From Shinella sp. UYSO24 (GTDB lineage Bacteria > Pseudomonadota > Alphaproteobacteria > Rhizobiales > Rhizobiaceae), in assembly GCA_902167985.1 (NCBI GenBank), contig CABHNZ010000006.1, positions 62,001 through 126,000 of the forward strand: a DNA stretch of 64,000 nucleotides, written 5' to 3'. The position numbers were made by a program, and so were the translations under genes. How positions within the stretch are numbered: position 1 is the first letter of the stretch; each line of letters starts with the position of its first letter. Shown one piece after another: positions 10,301 to 20,261 of this stretch. The notes beneath the pieces are model-generated. The model saw nothing but the letters and a program-made list of their open reading frames with translations. It searched no databases and had not been told where the DNA came from.

Positions 10301-10986
10301 TGGACATGGCCTTCTTTGCCGACATCCTCAAGCACCTGCTGGTCGGCCTGCCGCTGACGCTCAATCTCGGGCTGTTGTCGCTTCTCGGCGGCGGTTGTCT
10401 GGCCTTATTCTTCAACGTGATCAGAAACACGACCGTCGGCCGTCCGGTCGTATCGACCTATGTGTTTCTCTTTCGCGGCACGCCGCTTCTGATCCAGATC
10501 TTCATGATCTACTACGGTCTGGCGCATTTCTGGGGCATTCGGCACACGTTCCTCTGGCCCTTCTTCCGCGATCCCTACTGGTGCGCGCTCCTGGCGCTGA
10601 TCCTCAACGACGCGGCCTACACGACCGAAATCCTCCGTGGTGGCCTGCGCGCTGTTCCCAAGGGGGCGATAGAGGCCGGCAGGGTTGCCGGCATGAGCCG
10701 GTTTACCATCTTCCGGCGCATTACCCTCCCGATCGCCTTCCGCCAGGCGCTCCCCTCCTATTCAAGCGAAGTCATATCCATGTTGAAATCCACCGCTCTC
10801 GTCAGCACGATCACGCTGATGGAGGTCACGGGCATTGCACGCGCGATGGTGTCGGAAACCTGGCGGGCAATCGAAATCTTCCTCTGCGCCGCACTGATCT
10901 ATCTTGCATTGTCCCTTGTCGTGACCCGCGCAACCGTCTGGCTCGAACGGTATCTCTCACCCTGGCAGTCTGGAGTGTCCAGATGA
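10300..10986 (+). CDS. Amino-acid ABC transporter permease
   Basis: 228 residues, second HisM/GlnP-type permease subunit, expected to pair with the preceding one as a heterodimer. [18 protein letters not shown] and the EAA loop [20 protein letters not shown] are clear. The ATG at 10300 overlaps the upstream stop, and the downstream ATPase ATG overlaps this stop (ATGA), so the three genes are translationally coupled. Confidence 0.92.
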   Translation: MDMAFFADILKHLLVGLPLTLNLGLLSLLGGGCLALFFNVIRNTTVGRPVVSTYVFLFRGTPLLIQIFMIYYGLAHFWGIRHTFLWPFFRDPYWCALLALILNDAAYTTEILRGGLRAVPKGAIEAGRVAGMSRFTIFRRITLPIAFRQALPSYSSEVISMLKSTALVSTITLMEVTGIARAMVSETWRAIEIFLCAALIYLALSLVVTRATVWLERYLSPWQSGVSR

Positions 10987-11756
10987 CCCGTCAACCGGCA
11001 ATTTCCATCAGCGGCCTTCGCAAGCGTTTCGGCGAAAACGAGGTTCTGCGCGGTATCGATCTGACCGCCAACGATGGTGACGTGATCTCGCTGATCGGCG
11101 CCAGCGGCTCCGGCAAGAGTACCTTGCTGCGTTGCATTCCGATGCTGGAGGTTCCCGATGCAGGCACCGTGAGCGTCGGAGCGGACAGTGTTACACCCGA
11201 GGCTGGGGCGCTGTCGCGTGCTCAGGAGCGCGTGGCGCGGCGGATGCGCGGCCATCTCGGCTTCGTCTTCCAAAGCTTCAATCTGTGGCCTCACAGAACC
11301 GTCCTCCAAAATGTCATCGAGGCGCCGATCCATGTCCAGAAGCGGCCGAAGGCCGAATGTGTCGACGAGGCAATGAGCCTGCTGGAGCGCGTCGGGCTGG
11401 CCGAGAAGCGGAATGAGTGGCCTGCACATCTCTCGGGTGGCCAGCAGCAGCGCGTGGCGATAGCGCGTGCCCTTGCGCAGCGCCCACGGGCAATGCTTTT
11501 CGATGAACCGACATCGGCGCTGGACCCGGAGCTTGTCGGCGAAGTCCTGAAGGTCATTCGCAATCTCGCAGAAGAAGGCCGCACGATGCTGATCGTCACC
11601 CACGAAATGGGTTTTGCCCGCGAGGTGTCATCACGCACCATTTTCCTCGACAAGGGATTGATCGCCGAGGACGGCACGCCGGAAGAAATCTTCTCTCACC
11701 CCAGGTCGGAACGCTGCCGCGCCTTCATCAGCAGCCATTTCGATCGCAACCGCTGA
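10983..11756 (+). CDS. Amino-acid ABC transporter ATP-binding protein
   Basis: 257 residues. Walker [10 protein letters not shown] at about 39-47, Q-loop [10 protein letters not shown], signature LSGGQQQR, Walker [14 protein letters not shown] and the switch histidine in IVTHEMGF. Typical of the HisP/GlnQ polar amino-acid class. Completes the binding protein, two-permease and ATPase set. Only 7 bases separate it from the GntR regulator. Confidence 0.93.
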   Translation: MTRQPAISISGLRKRFGENEVLRGIDLTANDGDVISLIGASGSGKSTLLRCIPMLEVPDAGTVSVGADSVTPEAGALSRAQERVARRMRGHLGFVFQSFNLWPHRTVLQNVIEAPIHVQKRPKAECVDEAMSLLERVGLAEKRNEWPAHLSGGQQQRVAIARALAQRPRAMLFDEPTSALDPELVGEVLKVIRNLAEEGRTMLIVTHEMGFAREVSSRTIFLDKGLIAEDGTPEEIFSHPRSERCRAFISSHFDRNR

Positions 11757-11763
11757 GGGGCAC

Positions 11764-12438
11764 ATGCGCCAGCCAATCGACAAGAGAAGCCTGCAGGACA
11801 ACGCGGCCGATTGGCTTCGTGACGCCATTGTGCGCGGCGACTTGCCTCCGGGGGGCACCCTGACGGAACAGGCGCTGACACAACAGATCGGTGTCGGTCG
11901 TGGCACGGTCCGTTCTGCGCTCTTTGCGCTGGAAGCACAGGAACTTGTGACGCGCACGCCCTATTCCAGCTGGCGGGTGGCGCATCTCGATGCGAGGGAG
12001 ATCGAGGAGATCTATACGCTGCGAGCAGCCTTTGAAGGGCTTGCCGCCCGTCTGGTGGCCGAACGGCGCAACGAGATCGACCTCACCACTGTCCACGAAG
12101 CCTTTGACAATCTTGCCGGAGCGGATGGCGGTGACACGGATGCAAGGCTGGAGGCCGATCTCGGGTTCCACGCGAGCTTCGTGCAGGCGACCGATCATCG
12201 TCTGCTCATGCGGCGTCACTCGGAACTGGCCGACAAGATGGAATGGCTTTACCGCTGGTCGGAGCTCCATTGGCCCCGCCGGCGCCCCTTGGTCGATGAA
12301 CATCAGGAGCTGTTCGATGCTCTGATCGGCGGCAGTCCCGACCAGGCCGAAAGGGCGGTTCGAGACCACATCACCACCTCCATAAAGGACGACATCGCCG
12401 GCTTCCAGGAGCTTCAATCCAACGATGTCAGCAGATAG
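11764..12438 (+). CDS. GntR family regulator, FCD domain
   Basis: 224 residues. N-terminal winged helix (LRDAIVRGDLPPGGTLTEQ, then IGVGRGTVRSALFALEAQELV) and an all-helical FCD ligand domain with the metal/ligand residues spread over LEADLGFHASFV and VDEHQELFDAL. Embedded in the amino-acid uptake operon between the ATPase and the methyltransferase, so it is most likely the local repressor responding to the imported compound or its product. Confidence 0.9.
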   Translation: MRQPIDKRSLQDNAADWLRDAIVRGDLPPGGTLTEQALTQQIGVGRGTVRSALFALEAQELVTRTPYSSWRVAHLDAREIEEIYTLRAAFEGLAARLVAERRNEIDLTTVHEAFDNLAGADGGDTDARLEADLGFHASFVQATDHRLLMRRHSELADKMEWLYRWSELHWPRRRPLVDEHQELFDALIGGSPDQAERAVRDHITTSIKDDIAGFQELQSNDVSR

Positions 12439-12448
12439 AGAGTATACA

Positions 12449-13374
12449 ATGACCGAGATAACCATCCTTGATGGCGGAATGGGACGCGAGCTGGAGCGTA
12501 TCGGCGCTCCTTTCCGGCAGCCCGAATGGTCCGCGCTGGCCCTCATGGAAGCGCCCGACATGGTGCGCGAGGTGCATGATGGCTACATTCGCGCTGGCGC
12601 TAAAGTCATTACCACGAACAGCTATGCCGTTGTGCCCTTCCATATCGGTGAGGCCCGCTTCAGGGAGCGCGGCGAAGAGTTGGCGTCGCTTGCCGGACGT
12701 CTGGCAAGGGACGCGGCGTCAAATGCCGCGTCTGAGGTAAAGGTTGCAGGCTCTCTGCCGCCTGTGTTCGGATCCTACCAGCCGGAACTGTTCGATCCGG
12801 AACTTGCGGCAGATTACCTTGGCGTCCTTGTCCGGGGCATGGCGCCACATGTCGATTTCTGGCTCGCAGAGACCCAGAGCAGCCTGGAAGAGGCGACGGC
12901 TGCCGCAGCGGCGGTGCGTGGAACAGGAAAACCCCTATGGCTTTCCTTCACGCTTCGCGATGACCTCTCGCCGGAAGAGATGGGAGAGCCCCAGCTTCGC
13001 TCAAAGCAGAGCGTCAGCGATGCTGCCAGCCTCGCGGCGCAGCTCGGCGCACAGGCGCTTCTTTTCAACTGCTCCATGCCCGAAGTCATGGCCGCCGCTC
13101 TCTCGGCGGCGCGAGCGGCCGCTCCCTCCTTGCCCCTTGCGTCTACGCCAACGCATTCGGTTCGCAGGACGAGGACGGTGCCGCTAACGAAGTGATCTCG
13201 GTGGTCAGGGAAGACCTCGGCCCGCAATCATATGGCAACTGGGCCGATAGCTGGATAGCGGCAGGGGCCTCTATTGTCGGCGGATGCTGCGGGGTCGGCA
13301 CCGATCATATCGCGCATGTGGCACGACGGTTCTCTTGCTCGGAAATCGGCGTCCTGCCCGGTTCCGGCTCCTGA
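12449..13374 (+). CDS. Homocysteine S-methyltransferase family protein (one frameshift)
   Basis: About 308 residues. ILDGGMGRELE at the start, FNCS with the first zinc cysteine, and VGGCCGVGTDHI with the cysteine pair that completes the zinc site. Such enzymes move a methyl group from S-methylmethionine or a betaine to homocysteine. One base is missing near 13141 (CTTGGCGTC to CTTGCGTC fits), after which YANAFGSQDEDGAANE continues. Start 12449 favoured; 12425 is in frame and overlaps the GntR gene. Last gene of the operon. Confidence 0.85.
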
Positions 13375-13441
13375 TAGACAATCTCGCTCGCCGCTCGCCG
13401 CTCGACGTCGATGCGGCGAAGCAGCAGGTAGCGCACGAGAC

Positions 13442-13465
13442 GCAGCTTCCATTTCTGGAAGCTGC
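13442..13465. terminator. Convergent-gene hairpin
   Basis: Perfect 10-bp inverted repeat GCAGCTTCCA / TGGAAGCTGC with a tttc loop, between the converging methyltransferase and fsr genes. The plus side is followed by ccgttcttctgttc. Confidence 0.5.
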
Positions 13466-13476
13466 CGTTCTTCTGT

Positions 13477-14682
13477 TCAATGCGCCGGTTCACGGACATT
13501 CGGCAGGAAGAGTGCAAGGATGCCGATCGCAGGCAGGAACGAGCAAAGATCGAACACGAACGTGATGCCCTTCCAGTCCGCCAGCCCTCCGAGAAGTGCG
13601 GCACCGATGCCGCCAATGCCGAAGATGAAGCCGAAGAACAGGCCCGAAACCATCCCGACGCGTCCCGGCATCAATTCCTGTCCATAGACGACAATGGCGG
13701 GGAAGGCGGAGGCGAGGATGAAGCCGATGATGGCACTCAGGATGGCCGTCGGCATCAGCCCGACATGCGGCAGAAGGAGCGTGAAGGGAAGGACACCGAG
13801 GATCGATACCCAGATGACAAGCTTGCGGCCGAGCCTGTCGCCGATCGGCCCACCCGCAATCGTACCGGCAGCAACGGCGCCAAAGAAGATGAACTGGTAG
13901 ATCTGCGCATCCTGCGTATCGAGGCCGAACCTCTCCATCAGGTAGAAGGTGTAATAGCTCGTGAAGCTGGCGAGGTAGATATATTTCGAGAACAGCAGCG
14001 CAAGCAGCACGATCATGGCGACCGCAACCTGCCGGCGCGACAGCGACGAATGGCGAACCGTCGCCTTGCCTGACGAGCGGCGGGCATGACCGTTGGACTG
14101 ATACCAGCGGCCAAGCGCTGTAAGGATGATCATGCCGGCGAGTGCCGCCAGGGCAAACCACGCCAGTCCGCTTTGTCCACGCGGCAGAACGATGAATGCG
14201 GCAGCCAGCGGGCCCAGCGCGGTGCCGAAATTGCCACCGACCTGAAACAGCGACTGGGCGAGCCCATGCGATCCGCCTGACGCAAGGCGCGCGATCCGTG
14301 ACGTTTCGGGATGGAAGATCGACGAGCCGACACCGAGAAAGACGCAGCCGACCAGCAGAACGCTGAAATTGGGCGCAAAGGCAAGCGTCAGCAGACCGAT
14401 CATCGAGGACGCCATGCCAACCGGCAGCGAATAAGGCATCGGATTTCTGTCGGTATAGGAGCCGATGAACGGCTGAAGCAGTGATGCCGTGACCTGATAG
14501 ACGAGCGTCAGGAAGCCGACTTGTGCGAAGCTCAGCGTAAAATTGTTCTGGAGTATCGGATAGGCCGCGGGAAGGAGCGCCTGCAGCAGGTCATTGAGAA
14601 AATGGCACAGACTGGCGGCCCCAAGGACGGTGAAAACCGTCGTTCCAGCCTTGGTTTGGGGCGGAGTGGTGGAGATAGACAC
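13477..14682 (-). CDS. fsr: MFS efflux pump, fosmidomycin-resistance (Fsr) type
   Basis: 401 residues from a GTG at 14682 with GAGG upstream; a TTG at 14742 would add 20 poorly conserved residues. Strong Fsr features: CHFLNDLLQALLPAAYPIL at the N-terminus, SSIFHPETSRIARLASGG, QSLFQVGGNFGTALGPL, and GDRLGRK between the two halves. About 12 membrane segments. Fsr exports fosmidomycin and probably other small anionic compounds by proton antiport; the natural substrate is unknown. Divergent from the AraC-type regulator at 14815. Confidence 0.9.
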   Translation of the reverse strand: MSISTTPPQTKAGTTVFTVLGAASLCHFLNDLLQALLPAAYPILQNNFTLSFAQVGFLTLVYQVTASLLQPFIGSYTDRNPMPYSLPVGMASSMIGLLTLAFAPNFSVLLVGCVFLGVGSSIFHPETSRIARLASGGSHGLAQSLFQVGGNFGTALGPLAAAFIVLPRGQSGLAWFALAALAGMIILTALGRWYQSNGHARRSSGKATVRHSSLSRRQVAVAMIVLLALLFSKYIYLASFTSYYTFYLMERFGLDTQDAQIYQFIFFGAVAAGTIAGGPIGDRLGRKLVIWVSILGVLPFTLLLPHVGLMPTAILSAIIGFILASAFPAIVVYGQELMPGRVGMVSGLFFGFIFGIGGIGAALLGGLADWKGITFVFDLCSFLPAIGILALFLPNVREPAH

Positions 14683-14709
14683 GGGGAGATGACCTCGGAA
14701 TTGCAAAGG

Positions 14710-14733
14710 GGCAAGCCAAGGAGAGGGCTTGCC
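14710..14733. promoter_or_regulatory. Inverted repeat in fsr/AraC intergenic region
   Basis: GGCAAGCC - 8 bases - GGCTTGCC, perfect arms, 28 bases upstream of the fsr GTG. Candidate regulator-binding site or 5' hairpin of fsr. Confidence 0.35.
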
Positions 14734-14814
14734 AGGAAACAATCAGCAGCCTAACGATCCGGCCATCGGTCATCCACCATGGTTGGGCCTGATTGTTACG
14801 AGAGTGGGCCAGAT

Positions 14815-15617
14815 ATGGAAAACCGCTACAGGGATGCCGTTGACCGCGTTCCGAGATCAATCGTCGCGCTTGGACGGGATTATCCGGACGGCTTTCATAT
14901 CGAACCCCACCAGCATCGCCGCGGCCAATTGATGTCGGCTATTTCCGGACTGATCGTGCTGACGACACCGGATGGAACCTGGGTCATGCCGCCGCAGCGC
15001 GGCATGTGGATACCGGGAGGTGTCGAACACAGCGTACGGGCAGTCGGGCTGGTCCGCATGCAGAGCCTCTATCTGGACCCGGAGGAAGCCGAAGCGATGC
15101 CGCGCCACTGTCAGGTCGTGTCCATCACGCCTTTCGTGCGCAGCCTGATTGGCGAGGCTCTCGATCTGCCGATGGAATATGACATCGATCCGAGAACGAA
15201 GGCGCTCATGGATCTCCTGCGCCTCGAAATGGCAAGGCTGCCCGAATTGCCGCTTGCGCTGCCCTATCCGTCTGATGCCCGGCTTGCCGACCGCTGCAAG
15301 GCCTTTGTCGCGCATCCGAATATCCATGAGACGACCGACGACTGGAGTGCGGCGCTTGGCATGAGCGGCGTGCTTTCACCCGGTTCTTTCGCCGGCAAAC
15401 GGGTTTGAGCTTTGTCGCGTGGCGCCAGCAGGCCTGCCTGCTCTCAGCGCTTCCCGAGCTTGCAGCCGGGCGTTCCGTGACGGAGGTCGCGATGGATCTG
15501 GGCTACGAGAACCCGGCGGCCTTCACGATCATGTTCAAGCGGGCATTCGGCATGCCGCCGCTTGCCTATCTTGGGTTGCGGTCCCTCAAAACGCAGATGA
15601 CCGTGCCTGCAGGCTGA
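14815..15617 (+). CDS. AraC family regulator (one frameshift)
   Basis: About 268 residues. Cupin-type N-terminal sensor (ALGRDYPDGFHIEPHQHRRGQL and MPPQRGMWIPGGVEHSV) and a C-terminal double HTH (GMSRRAFTRFF, then AAGRSVTEVAMDLGYENPAAFTIMFKRAFGMPP). One base is missing near 15370 (AGCCGGCG read as AGCGGCG). It is divergent from fsr and probably activates that pump. Start 14815 matches the family N-terminus; 14779 is a longer option. Confidence 0.85.
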
Positions 15618-15710
15618 AGCCGCTTGTGGTTCAGCTCCGCAGCACCCCAATCGCGCTGGCCCGGAGTGTTGATGTGCGACCTCCTCCAAGTGACCTGCCT
15701 TGCAGAAATA

Positions 15711-15728
15711 GCCCGGCCGAAGCCGGGC
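15711..15728. terminator. Convergent-gene hairpin
   Basis: GCCCGGC-cgaa-GCCGGGC, perfect 7-bp stem with a stable tetraloop between converging AraC and hydrolase genes. On the minus strand it is followed by tatttct, so it mainly fits the hydrolase transcript. Confidence 0.6.
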
Positions 15729-15771
15729 CAGATCGACCGGGAGCCGGGTCAGGCCCCGGACCTGGACCTCT

Positions 15772-16551
15772 TCATTTGTCGGTCGTTGCGACCTTCCTCG
15801 CTTCTTCCTCGATCAGATGTGCTACTGCCTTCGGGTGAGACAGCATGACGGCATGGCTGCTTTCCACCTTGACGATCTCCGCCTTTGCGCGCTCGGCCAT
15901 GGCCAACTGAAGGACCGGCGGGATCATGCGATCCTTCTCGGTCAGAAGATAGGTGGTCGGCTTGGTCTTCCAGGCCGGATTTGTCACCGTTCCGCCGACG
16001 GCACCCAGACCCCATGGAACCTGAGAATCGGCCATGAAGCGGGCCAGCGACGGGTCGATATCGGCCGCAAAGGAGGACGGCATCTTGCTCTTGTCGAGCG
16101 TCAGAAAACCATCCTTGGGCGGAAGAACCGGCGCCGTGGCTGCACCTGCAAGCTTTTCCGGCGGCAGGAAAGACTTCAGGCTTTTGACGGATTCACCCTG
16201 GTCGGGCGCATAGGCTGCAACATAGACCAGACGCTTCACCTTTTCGTCGGTGCCGGCCTCGGTGATGACGGCGCCACCATAGGAGTGGCCGACCAGCACC
16301 ACCGGGTGCCGCGCTTCGGCAATCGCCTGCCGTGTCAAGTCCACGTCGCCGGCCAGCGTAATGGTCGGGTTCTGTACGACAAGAACCTCATAACCGTCCT
16401 TCACCAGAATGTCGTGGACAGGCTTCCATCCCGATCCATCGACAAAGGCACCGTGGACGAGGACGACGGAAACAGGCTTCTCCGCCGGCGCGGCCATTGT
16501 GGACCCGGCGAACATGCTGATGGCGGCAAGGGTCATAATCATGCGTAACAT
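15772..16551 (-). CDS. Exported alpha/beta hydrolase
   Basis: 259 residues with a clear signal peptide (MLRMIMTLAAISMFAGSTMAA). VVLVHGAFVDGSGW is the oxyanion loop, VGHSYGG the nucleophile elbow with catalytic serine, and SSHAVMLSHP supplies the catalytic histidine. This small family resembles HNL/methylesterase-like bacterial hydrolases. Start at 16551 is preceded by AAGGA. It heads away from the detoxification genes but lies on the same strand as the Old Yellow Enzyme and aldehyde dehydrogenase. Confidence 0.87.
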   Translation of the reverse strand: MLRMIMTLAAISMFAGSTMAAPAEKPVSVVLVHGAFVDGSGWKPVHDILVKDGYEVLVVQNPTITLAGDVDLTRQAIAEARHPVVLVGHSYGGAVITEAGTDEKVKRLVYVAAYAPDQGESVKSLKSFLPPEKLAGAATAPVLPPKDGFLTLDKSKMPSSFAADIDPSLARFMADSQVPWGLGAVGGTVTNPAWKTKPTTYLLTEKDRMIPPVLQLAMAERAKAEIVKVESSHAVMLSHPKAVAHLIEEEARKVATTDK

Positions 16552-16681
16552 TTTATTTTCCTTGGGTGTTGGTAGGGACTGAGAGCTGTGGGTAACGGTA
16601 ACGGCTGGAGCCGTCGTTCGGGCATCTGTCACCTGTTGCGGACAGGTCAGGACAGGTGAGGTGAGGGGACATCAGGCGACG

Positions 16682-17779
16682 TCAGGACATGGCCGGCCAG
16701 TCGGAATAACCGGTCGCGTCTCCGCCATACCAGTATTCCTTCGGCGCCTCGGCGAGGGCTGCTCCGGCGCGAAGCCGACCGACAAGGTCCGGGTTGGCGA
16801 TGAAGGGACGGCCGATGCTGAACAGATCTGCATCGCCCCGGGCAAGAGTGGCCTCGGCCAGCGCCAGGGTATATTGGTTATTGGCGATATAGGCACCCTT
16901 GAACCGCCGGCGCAGGGTAGCGAAGCTGACGCCGCCCGTCTCGACGCGGCTCATCTGCGTAACCCCTTCGATATCGTGGACATAGAGCAGATCGAGGTCC
17001 GACAGCGCGTCCAGATAGGTGCCGAATGTCTCCATCGTCCGGCTGTCGAGCGGCGTGTCCCCCGGCGCCGTCGTGACCGGCGAGATGCGGATGCCGACGC
17101 GCTCTGCGCCCCAGACGTCGATGACGGCGCGGACCACTTCAAGGGGAAAACGCAGGCGGTTTTCCAGCGAGCCGCCATACTGGTCGGTCCGCTGATTGGT
17201 GCTGTCGCGAAGGAACTGTTCCAGCAGATAGTTGTTCGCCGAGTGGACTTCGACCCCGTCAAAGCCGGCCAGCTTGGCGTTGTGGGCAGCGCGACGATAG
17301 TCCTCGATGATCAACGGGATCTCCTCGGTCTCAAGGGCGCGCGGGGTGACGAAATCCTTCATTCCGTCATGGACCCTGATCTGCCCATGCGGCTTGATTG
17401 CCGAAGGGGCAACCGGCAGCGCTCCACCTTCGTGCATGTCGGGATGCGACATCCGGCCCGTATGCCATAGCTGCAGGAAGATCTTGCCGTCACGGTGATG
17501 TACCGCATCGACGATGGCCTTCCAGGCGGCGATCTGCGCGTCACTCCAGATGCCCGGCGTGCGCGGATAGCCGCGTGCCTGTGCCGAGATATTGGTTGCC
17601 TCGGTGACGATGAGGCCTGCCGTTGCGCGCTGCGCGTAATAATCCGCCGCATAATCCGGCGGCACGCCCCCGTCATCCGACCGGCTGCGGGTCATCGGTG
17701 CCATGACAATGCGGTTCTTCAGTTCGAGAGACCCGATCGAGACGGGCGAGAATATCCGGCTTGAGGACAATTCTGTCAT
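16682..17779 (-). CDS. Old Yellow Enzyme, NADH:flavin oxidoreductase
   Basis: 365 residues, full length, intact. FMN-dependent ene-reductase: NRIVMAPMTRSRS, the ligand-binding QLWHTGRMSHPD, HSANNYLLEQFL, RTDQYGGSLENRLRF and the C-terminal FSIGRPFIANPDL are all in place (NemA/XenA class). Reduces activated alkenes, nitro compounds or quinones. AAGGA eight bases before ATG 17779 fixes the start. Likely co-transcribed with the aldehyde dehydrogenase upstream (59 bases). Confidence 0.93.
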   Translation of the reverse strand: MTELSSSRIFSPVSIGSLELKNRIVMAPMTRSRSDDGGVPPDYAADYYAQRATAGLIVTEATNISAQARGYPRTPGIWSDAQIAAWKAIVDAVHHRDGKIFLQLWHTGRMSHPDMHEGGALPVAPSAIKPHGQIRVHDGMKDFVTPRALETEEIPLIIEDYRRAAHNAKLAGFDGVEVHSANNYLLEQFLRDSTNQRTDQYGGSLENRLRFPLEVVRAVIDVWGAERVGIRISPVTTAPGDTPLDSRTMETFGTYLDALSDLDLLYVHDIEGVTQMSRVETGGVSFATLRRRFKGAYIANNQYTLALAEATLARGDADLFSIGRPFIANPDLVGRLRAGAALAEAPKEYWYGGDATGYSDWPAMS

Positions 17780-17838
17780 TGGTCTGATCCTTTTGCAGAT
17801 GCTGAGTGGTGGTGTGGCGGGCTTGCCGAATGGGCAAT

Positions 17839-19242
17839 TCAGCCGGCCGTTTTGGCCCACACCGCCTGCGCATTGGTGAATTCGCGCAATCCGAAATGCG
17901 ACAGTTCGCGGCCGTAACCGCTGTGCTTGACGCCGCCGACCGGGATGCGGGCATTGGATGCGGAAAAGCCGTTGATGAAAACGCCGCCGGTTTCCATCCG
18001 CCGTGCCATATCCTGGGCCCTGGCAATGTTGCCGGTCCAGAGATTGCCGCCCAGGCCGTAATCACTGGTATTGACCAGCCGGATGGCATGCTCGGCATCG
18101 TCCGCAATCGTGATCGCGGCGACCGGGCCAAAAGTCTCCTCATCGAAAGCCGCCATGCCGGGTACGACGTCGGCGAGAATGGTCGGCTCGTAGAAATTGC
18201 CCGGGCCCTCGACTTTGCGCCCACCGAGCAGAAGGGTCGCGCCGGCGCGGATCGTCCGCTGCACCTGTTCGTGCAGTTCGTCGCGCAAATCCTTGCGGGC
18301 CATCGGCCCGAGCACGGTTGCGGGATCTCGCGGATCGCCCACCTTCATCTGCCTTGCGGCGGCGACGAATTTGCGCGTGAACTCTTCGGCGATCGGCCTT
18401 TCCAGAATGAAGCGCTTGGCGGCGAGGCAGACCTGGCCGGCATTCTGGAACCGGGCCTCGATGCCGGCCTTGACGGCGAGATCGATATTGGCATCTGCGA
18501 GGACGACAAACGCATCGGAGCCGCCCAGTTCGAGCAGGCTTCTCTTGATCGCTTTTCCGGCCCGTGCGGCGACGGCGGCACCGGCGCGCACGCTGCCTGT
18601 CAGCGTCACGGCGGCGATCCGACGATCTGCGATCACGCGGGCGATGGTCTCGTTGTCGGTATTCAGATTGCTAAACAGCCCGGCCGGGAAGCCGGCGGCC
18701 GTGTAGACGTCCTGCAAGGCATAAGCGGATCCCATGACGTTGGGCGCATGCTTGAGGATGAAGCCGTTGCCGGACAGCATGATGGGGCCGGAAGCCCGGA
18801 TGACCTGCCAGATGGGCAGGTTCCACGGCATGATGCCGAGGATCGTGCCGATCGGCAGATAGGAGACATGCACCTGATCGCCGCCATCGACGGCAACTGG
18901 TTCGTCGGCCAGGATCTTTGGCCCGTGTTCCGCGATCCACTCGATCGTGGCGGCGGATTTTTCGATTTCGGCGCGGGCTGCCGCAATCGTCTTGCCCATT
19001 TCCTCGGTGATGAGGGCTGCGAGGGTTTCAGACCTTTCGCGCAGCTCTGTCGCAAGGCGCCTGTAGGCGGCGATCCGTTCGTTCATCGGCACGGCCCGCC
19101 AGATCGCGTAGGCAGCGGCGGCCTTCTGAAGTGTCTTCTCCACCTCCACCGCCGTCTGGAACGGATAGGTCGCGATCAGCGCGTCCGTTGCCGGGTTGCG
19201 GGAGGTGGCATTGCTTGCGGAATTTATCGGCTCGTTTGGCAT
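17839..19242 (-). CDS. Succinate-semialdehyde dehydrogenase-type aldehyde dehydrogenase
   Basis: 467 residues, intact. ALDH family 5-like: PWNLPIWQVIR, the glycine-rich TLTGSVRAGAAVA, catalytic glutamate in LELGGSDAFVV, nucleophilic cysteine in NAGQVCLAAKRF and EETFGPVAAI. Oxidises semialdehydes or other aldehydes with NAD(P). The N-terminal region fits the NAD-dependent succinate-semialdehyde group. Paired with an Old Yellow Enzyme, it could remove reactive carbonyls; the precise substrate is not shown. Confidence 0.92.
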   Translation of the reverse strand: MPNEPINSASNATSRNPATDALIATYPFQTAVEVEKTLQKAAAAYAIWRAVPMNERIAAYRRLATELRERSETLAALITEEMGKTIAAARAEIEKSAATIEWIAEHGPKILADEPVAVDGGDQVHVSYLPIGTILGIMPWNLPIWQVIRASGPIMLSGNGFILKHAPNVMGSAYALQDVYTAAGFPAGLFSNLNTDNETIARVIADRRIAAVTLTGSVRAGAAVAARAGKAIKRSLLELGGSDAFVVLADANIDLAVKAGIEARFQNAGQVCLAAKRFILERPIAEEFTRKFVAAARQMKVGDPRDPATVLGPMARKDLRDELHEQVQRTIRAGATLLLGGRKVEGPGNFYEPTILADVVPGMAAFDEETFGPVAAITIADDAEHAIRLVNTSDYGLGGNLWTGNIARAQDMARRMETGGVFINGFSASNARIPVGGVKHSGYGRELSHFGLREFTNAQAVWAKTAG

Positions 19243-19455
19243 GGTGAACTCTCTGACAATCATGCAGCGTGAAAAAACGCTGCGCATGCTGTCAGTTAAG
19301 TCGAACCGTTCTGGCCAATAAGGAGTCTTGTTATCCTATGATCGCCAGTCATAGGCAGCCGAGGGGAGTGGCCGCATACCGGATAGTGTCCGGCGGCAAG
19401 ACATCGCCAGCGCCCGGGATGGATGGGCGCCACGCCGGGGTTATCGACCAGCCTG

Positions 19456-20261
19456 TCACTGGGCCTCGACTGCGGCAGGCCGGGGAATGTACGTCACCAA
19501 TGACAGATCGGGATGTCCCTGGGGTGTCAGTGCGACATAGGTGAAATCGATCGTTCCGTCCTGCGGATGGCGCAGGCGCTTGCGGCCCTCTTCAAAACTC
19601 TGAACGCCCGTATCCTGCCACCACTCGCGAAATTCGCCACTCAGGCTCGAAAGCTCGTCCACAAGCTCATCGAAGGGACGTTTATCGGCTGCCTGGGCTC
19701 TTGCTGCGCGAAATGTCGATATCATGCCGCGTGCCATCTGCTCCCAGTCAACCAGCAGGGAGCGATAGGGCTCATAGAGAAACAGCAGGCGCAGCGTGTT
19801 GCGTTCATGAGGCTGAAGCGCGCCGTAATCGACAAACAGGGCGGCAATCGCATCATTCCAGATCAGGATATCCAGCCGGGCATTGCGCACATAGGCCGGG
19901 ATCGGGTCGATCGCCCGCACCAGGATTTCAAGACCGGTACTGACCGATCCATCCGTGCTGGCAGGAGGCGGTTCGCGGCCGGAGAGAGCAAACAGATGGG
20001 CGAACTCGACACGATCGAGCCGCAGAACCGAGGCGATCCGCCTCAGTGCATCGGTTGAGGGTTGAATGTCGCGTCCCTGTTCGAGCCAAGTGTACCAACT
20101 GACGCTGACGCCGGCCAGCAACGAGATTTCCTCCCGGCGCAGGCCCGGTGTCCGGCGCGGCTGTTCGGGAAATCCAAAATCGGCAGGGTTGAGACGCGCG
20201 CGCGGCTGGAAAGAAAGGTACCGAGCTCGCGTCTCTGTTCTGTCGATGGTCTTCTTGGCAT
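19456..20261 (-). CDS. XRE family regulator with MmyB-like domain (one frameshift)
   Basis: About 268 residues. N-terminal helix-turn-helix with the family signature RRTPGLRREEISLLAGVSVSWYTWLEQGRDIQPS, then the C-terminal MmyB-like ligand domain (LILNWNDAI-like text LDILIWNDAIAALF, RNTLRLLFLYEP, FREWW). These regulators commonly control adjacent dehydrogenases. One missing base near 20205 separates MPRRPSTEQRRELGTFL from the rest. Same strand as the aldehyde dehydrogenase, 213 bases upstream of it. Confidence 0.85.

Noticed and set aside
17806..19272. 488-residue open frame opposite the semialdehyde dehydrogenase
   Set aside because: Mirror of an intact ALDH gene with complete catalytic motifs; no recognisable protein content of its own.
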